This document shows positions 4,654-5,451 of a stretch of DNA of 5,451 nucleotides, piece after piece. A program made the position numbers and the translations under genes. The notes beneath the pieces were generated by a model. The model searched no databases, was not told the origin of the DNA, and saw nothing but the letters and a program-made list of their open reading frames with translations. Positions within the stretch are counted from its first letter, which is position 1, and each line of letters begins with the position of its first letter. Location of the stretch: contig USNB01000092.1 in assembly GCA_900555875.1 (NCBI GenBank), forward strand, positions 1-5,451, written 5' to 3'. This DNA comes from an uncultured Eubacteriales bacterium (GTDB lineage Bacteria > Bacillota > Clostridia > Christensenellales > Pumilibacteraceae).

Positions 4654-5451
4654 ATGGATATCTTTGTGCCCGATTGGCTGGAAAAATTTGCGGAAGTCAA
4701 TGAGTCGCCCATATATATAGTGGGCGGCTATGTCCGCAATATCCTCGGAGGGCTGCCGCCTTCGGACATAGACATCGCGGGGCGCCCGCTGCCCGACGGG
4801 CTGAAACTTCCGAGAGGATGGTTTTTCGCAACGACGTATCGACGCATGGGCACTGCGCTGATAAAGTGCAGATATCGCAGCGACATCGAACTCGAATATA
4901 CTCCGTTCAGAACGGAGAAGTACGCGCCCGGCGGCGGACACGTCCCCGTGTCGGTCAGTTTCGATGCCGATCTCGAATCTGACGCCGAGCGGCGCGATTT
5001 CACGGTAAACAGCATCTATTACGACATCCGCAGCCACAGGCTGGTCGATCCGTTCGGCGGCGCGGAGGATATAAAGAAGCGCATTATGCGTGCGGTGGAT
5101 CCCGAAAGAGTGTTTTCGTCCGACGGATTAAGACTCATGCGCCTTGTCCGTATAGCGGCGGAAACGGGCTTCGGCATAGAACGAGCCACGGCGGACGAAG
5201 CCATGAAGCGCGCGCCTCTTCTTGCGGACATCACTCCCAATCGTAAACGCGACGAACTGCTGAAGATACTCATGGCAGACACCGTTTACGGGGTGGAGGA
5301 CGCTCACTACCGCGGTTTGAAGCTGCTTCGCGAATACGGATTCCTGCAATACGTGATCCCGGAGCTGGCGGAACTCGGTACGATCGCACAGCCGAGCGAA
5401 CATCATAAATACGATGCGCTCGAGCATACGTTCAGGGTCGTGCGGGTGTGT
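4654..5451 (+). CDS. Class II tRNA nucleotidyltransferase (CCA-adding / poly(A) polymerase family), 3'-truncated by window edge
   Basis: Enzymes of this family add CCA, or part of it, to tRNA 3' ends using CTP and ATP without a nucleic acid template. The 266 residues visible show the class II head and neck: IVGGYVRNILGG (22-33) and SDIDIA (37-42) with the metal-binding Asp38 and Asp40, motif B ERRDFTVNSIYYD (112-124), DPFGG (132-136), the motif D region VFSSDGLRLMRLVRIAAETGF (153-173), motif E-like NRKRDELLKIL (196-206), and the beginning of an HD-type domain (HHKYDALEHTFRVV, 250-263). In motif D the usual EDxxR reads SDGLR: Asp157 and Arg160 are kept but Glu is Ser156. The C-terminus is beyond the right edge, so CCA-adding, A-adding and poly(A) polymerase roles cannot be separated. 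The ATG at 4654 has no Shine-Dalgarno sequence, yet a later start would remove the catalytic core; the promoter sits directly upstream, suggesting a nearly leaderless mRNA. Confidence 0.92.
   Translation, partial: MDIFVPDWLEKFAEVNESPIYIVGGYVRNILGGLPPSDIDIAGRPLPDGLKLPRGWFFATTYRRMGTALIKCRYRSDIELEYTPFRTEKYAPGGGHVPVSVSFDADLESDAERRDFTVNSIYYDIRSHRLVDPFGGAEDIKKRIMRAVDPERVFSSDGLRLMRLVRIAAETGFGIERATADEAMKRAPLLADITPNRKRDELLKILMADTVYGVEDAHYRGLKLLREYGFLQYVIPELAELGTIAQPSEHHKYDALEHTFRVVRVC

Noticed and set aside
4594..5037. Minus-strand open frames (147 and 95 codons) opposite the tRNA nucleotidyltransferase
   Set aside because: They are antisense to clear catalytic motifs and lack ribosome sites and recognisable content.
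1..5451. A mobile element, defence system, CRISPR array, riboswitch or other unusual system
   Set aside because: No terminal inverted repeats, spaced repeats, transposase or phage-like genes are visible, and the intergenic regions (51, 121 and 167 bases) are too short or lack the structure expected of a known riboswitch class.

Overview
The window reads as an ordinary chromosomal stretch of a moderately GC-rich bacterium, most likely an uncultured member of the Bacillota (Clostridia side). The grounds are an ECF-type vitamin transporter S-component, a SpoVB-like flippase and a soluble YegS/BmrU-type lipid kinase, with canonical AAGGAGG-type ribosome binding sites. Taxonomy is inference from gene families only; there is no rRNA or marker search behind it. 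I see no tRNA or rRNA gene, CRISPR array, insertion sequence, attachment site or phage gene.

Layout: four genes lie on the minus strand and one on the plus strand, divergent around 4487-4653. Reading the minus strand from right to left, these are a diacylglycerol-kinase-family lipid kinase (3593-4486), a MOP-superfamily SpoVB/MurJ-like flippase (1954-3471), a membrane protein with a folate-family ECF S-component fold plus an unusual four-helix C-terminal extension (907-1902), and adenylosuccinate synthetase purA (1-910, cut by the left edge at residue 303). On the plus strand, a class II CCA-adding/poly(A) polymerase-like tRNA nucleotidyltransferase starts at 4654 and runs off the right edge after 266 residues.

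Regulation: three good sigma-A-type promoters can be read, each with a 17-nt spacer: TTGATA/TATACT ahead of the lipid kinase, TTGCCA/TATACT ahead of the S-component gene (its -35 box sits inside the last codons of the flippase gene), and TTGAAA/TATAAT with an extended TG motif ahead of the tRNA nucleotidyltransferase. A GC-rich hairpin separates the lipid kinase and flippase genes. The S-component and purA genes overlap by ATGA, so they should be translationally coupled. The lipid kinase and flippase both plausibly act on membrane or envelope lipids, and the S-component/purA pair suggests a link between uptake of a small molecule and purine synthesis.

I did not find a convincing previously undescribed system. 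The observations most worth following are the apparently leaderless architecture of the tRNA nucleotidyltransferase gene, the tight coupling of an S-component to purA, the extended S-component with an in-frame 18-bp tandem duplication, and a serine in place of the usual glutamate in motif D of the nucleotidyltransferase.
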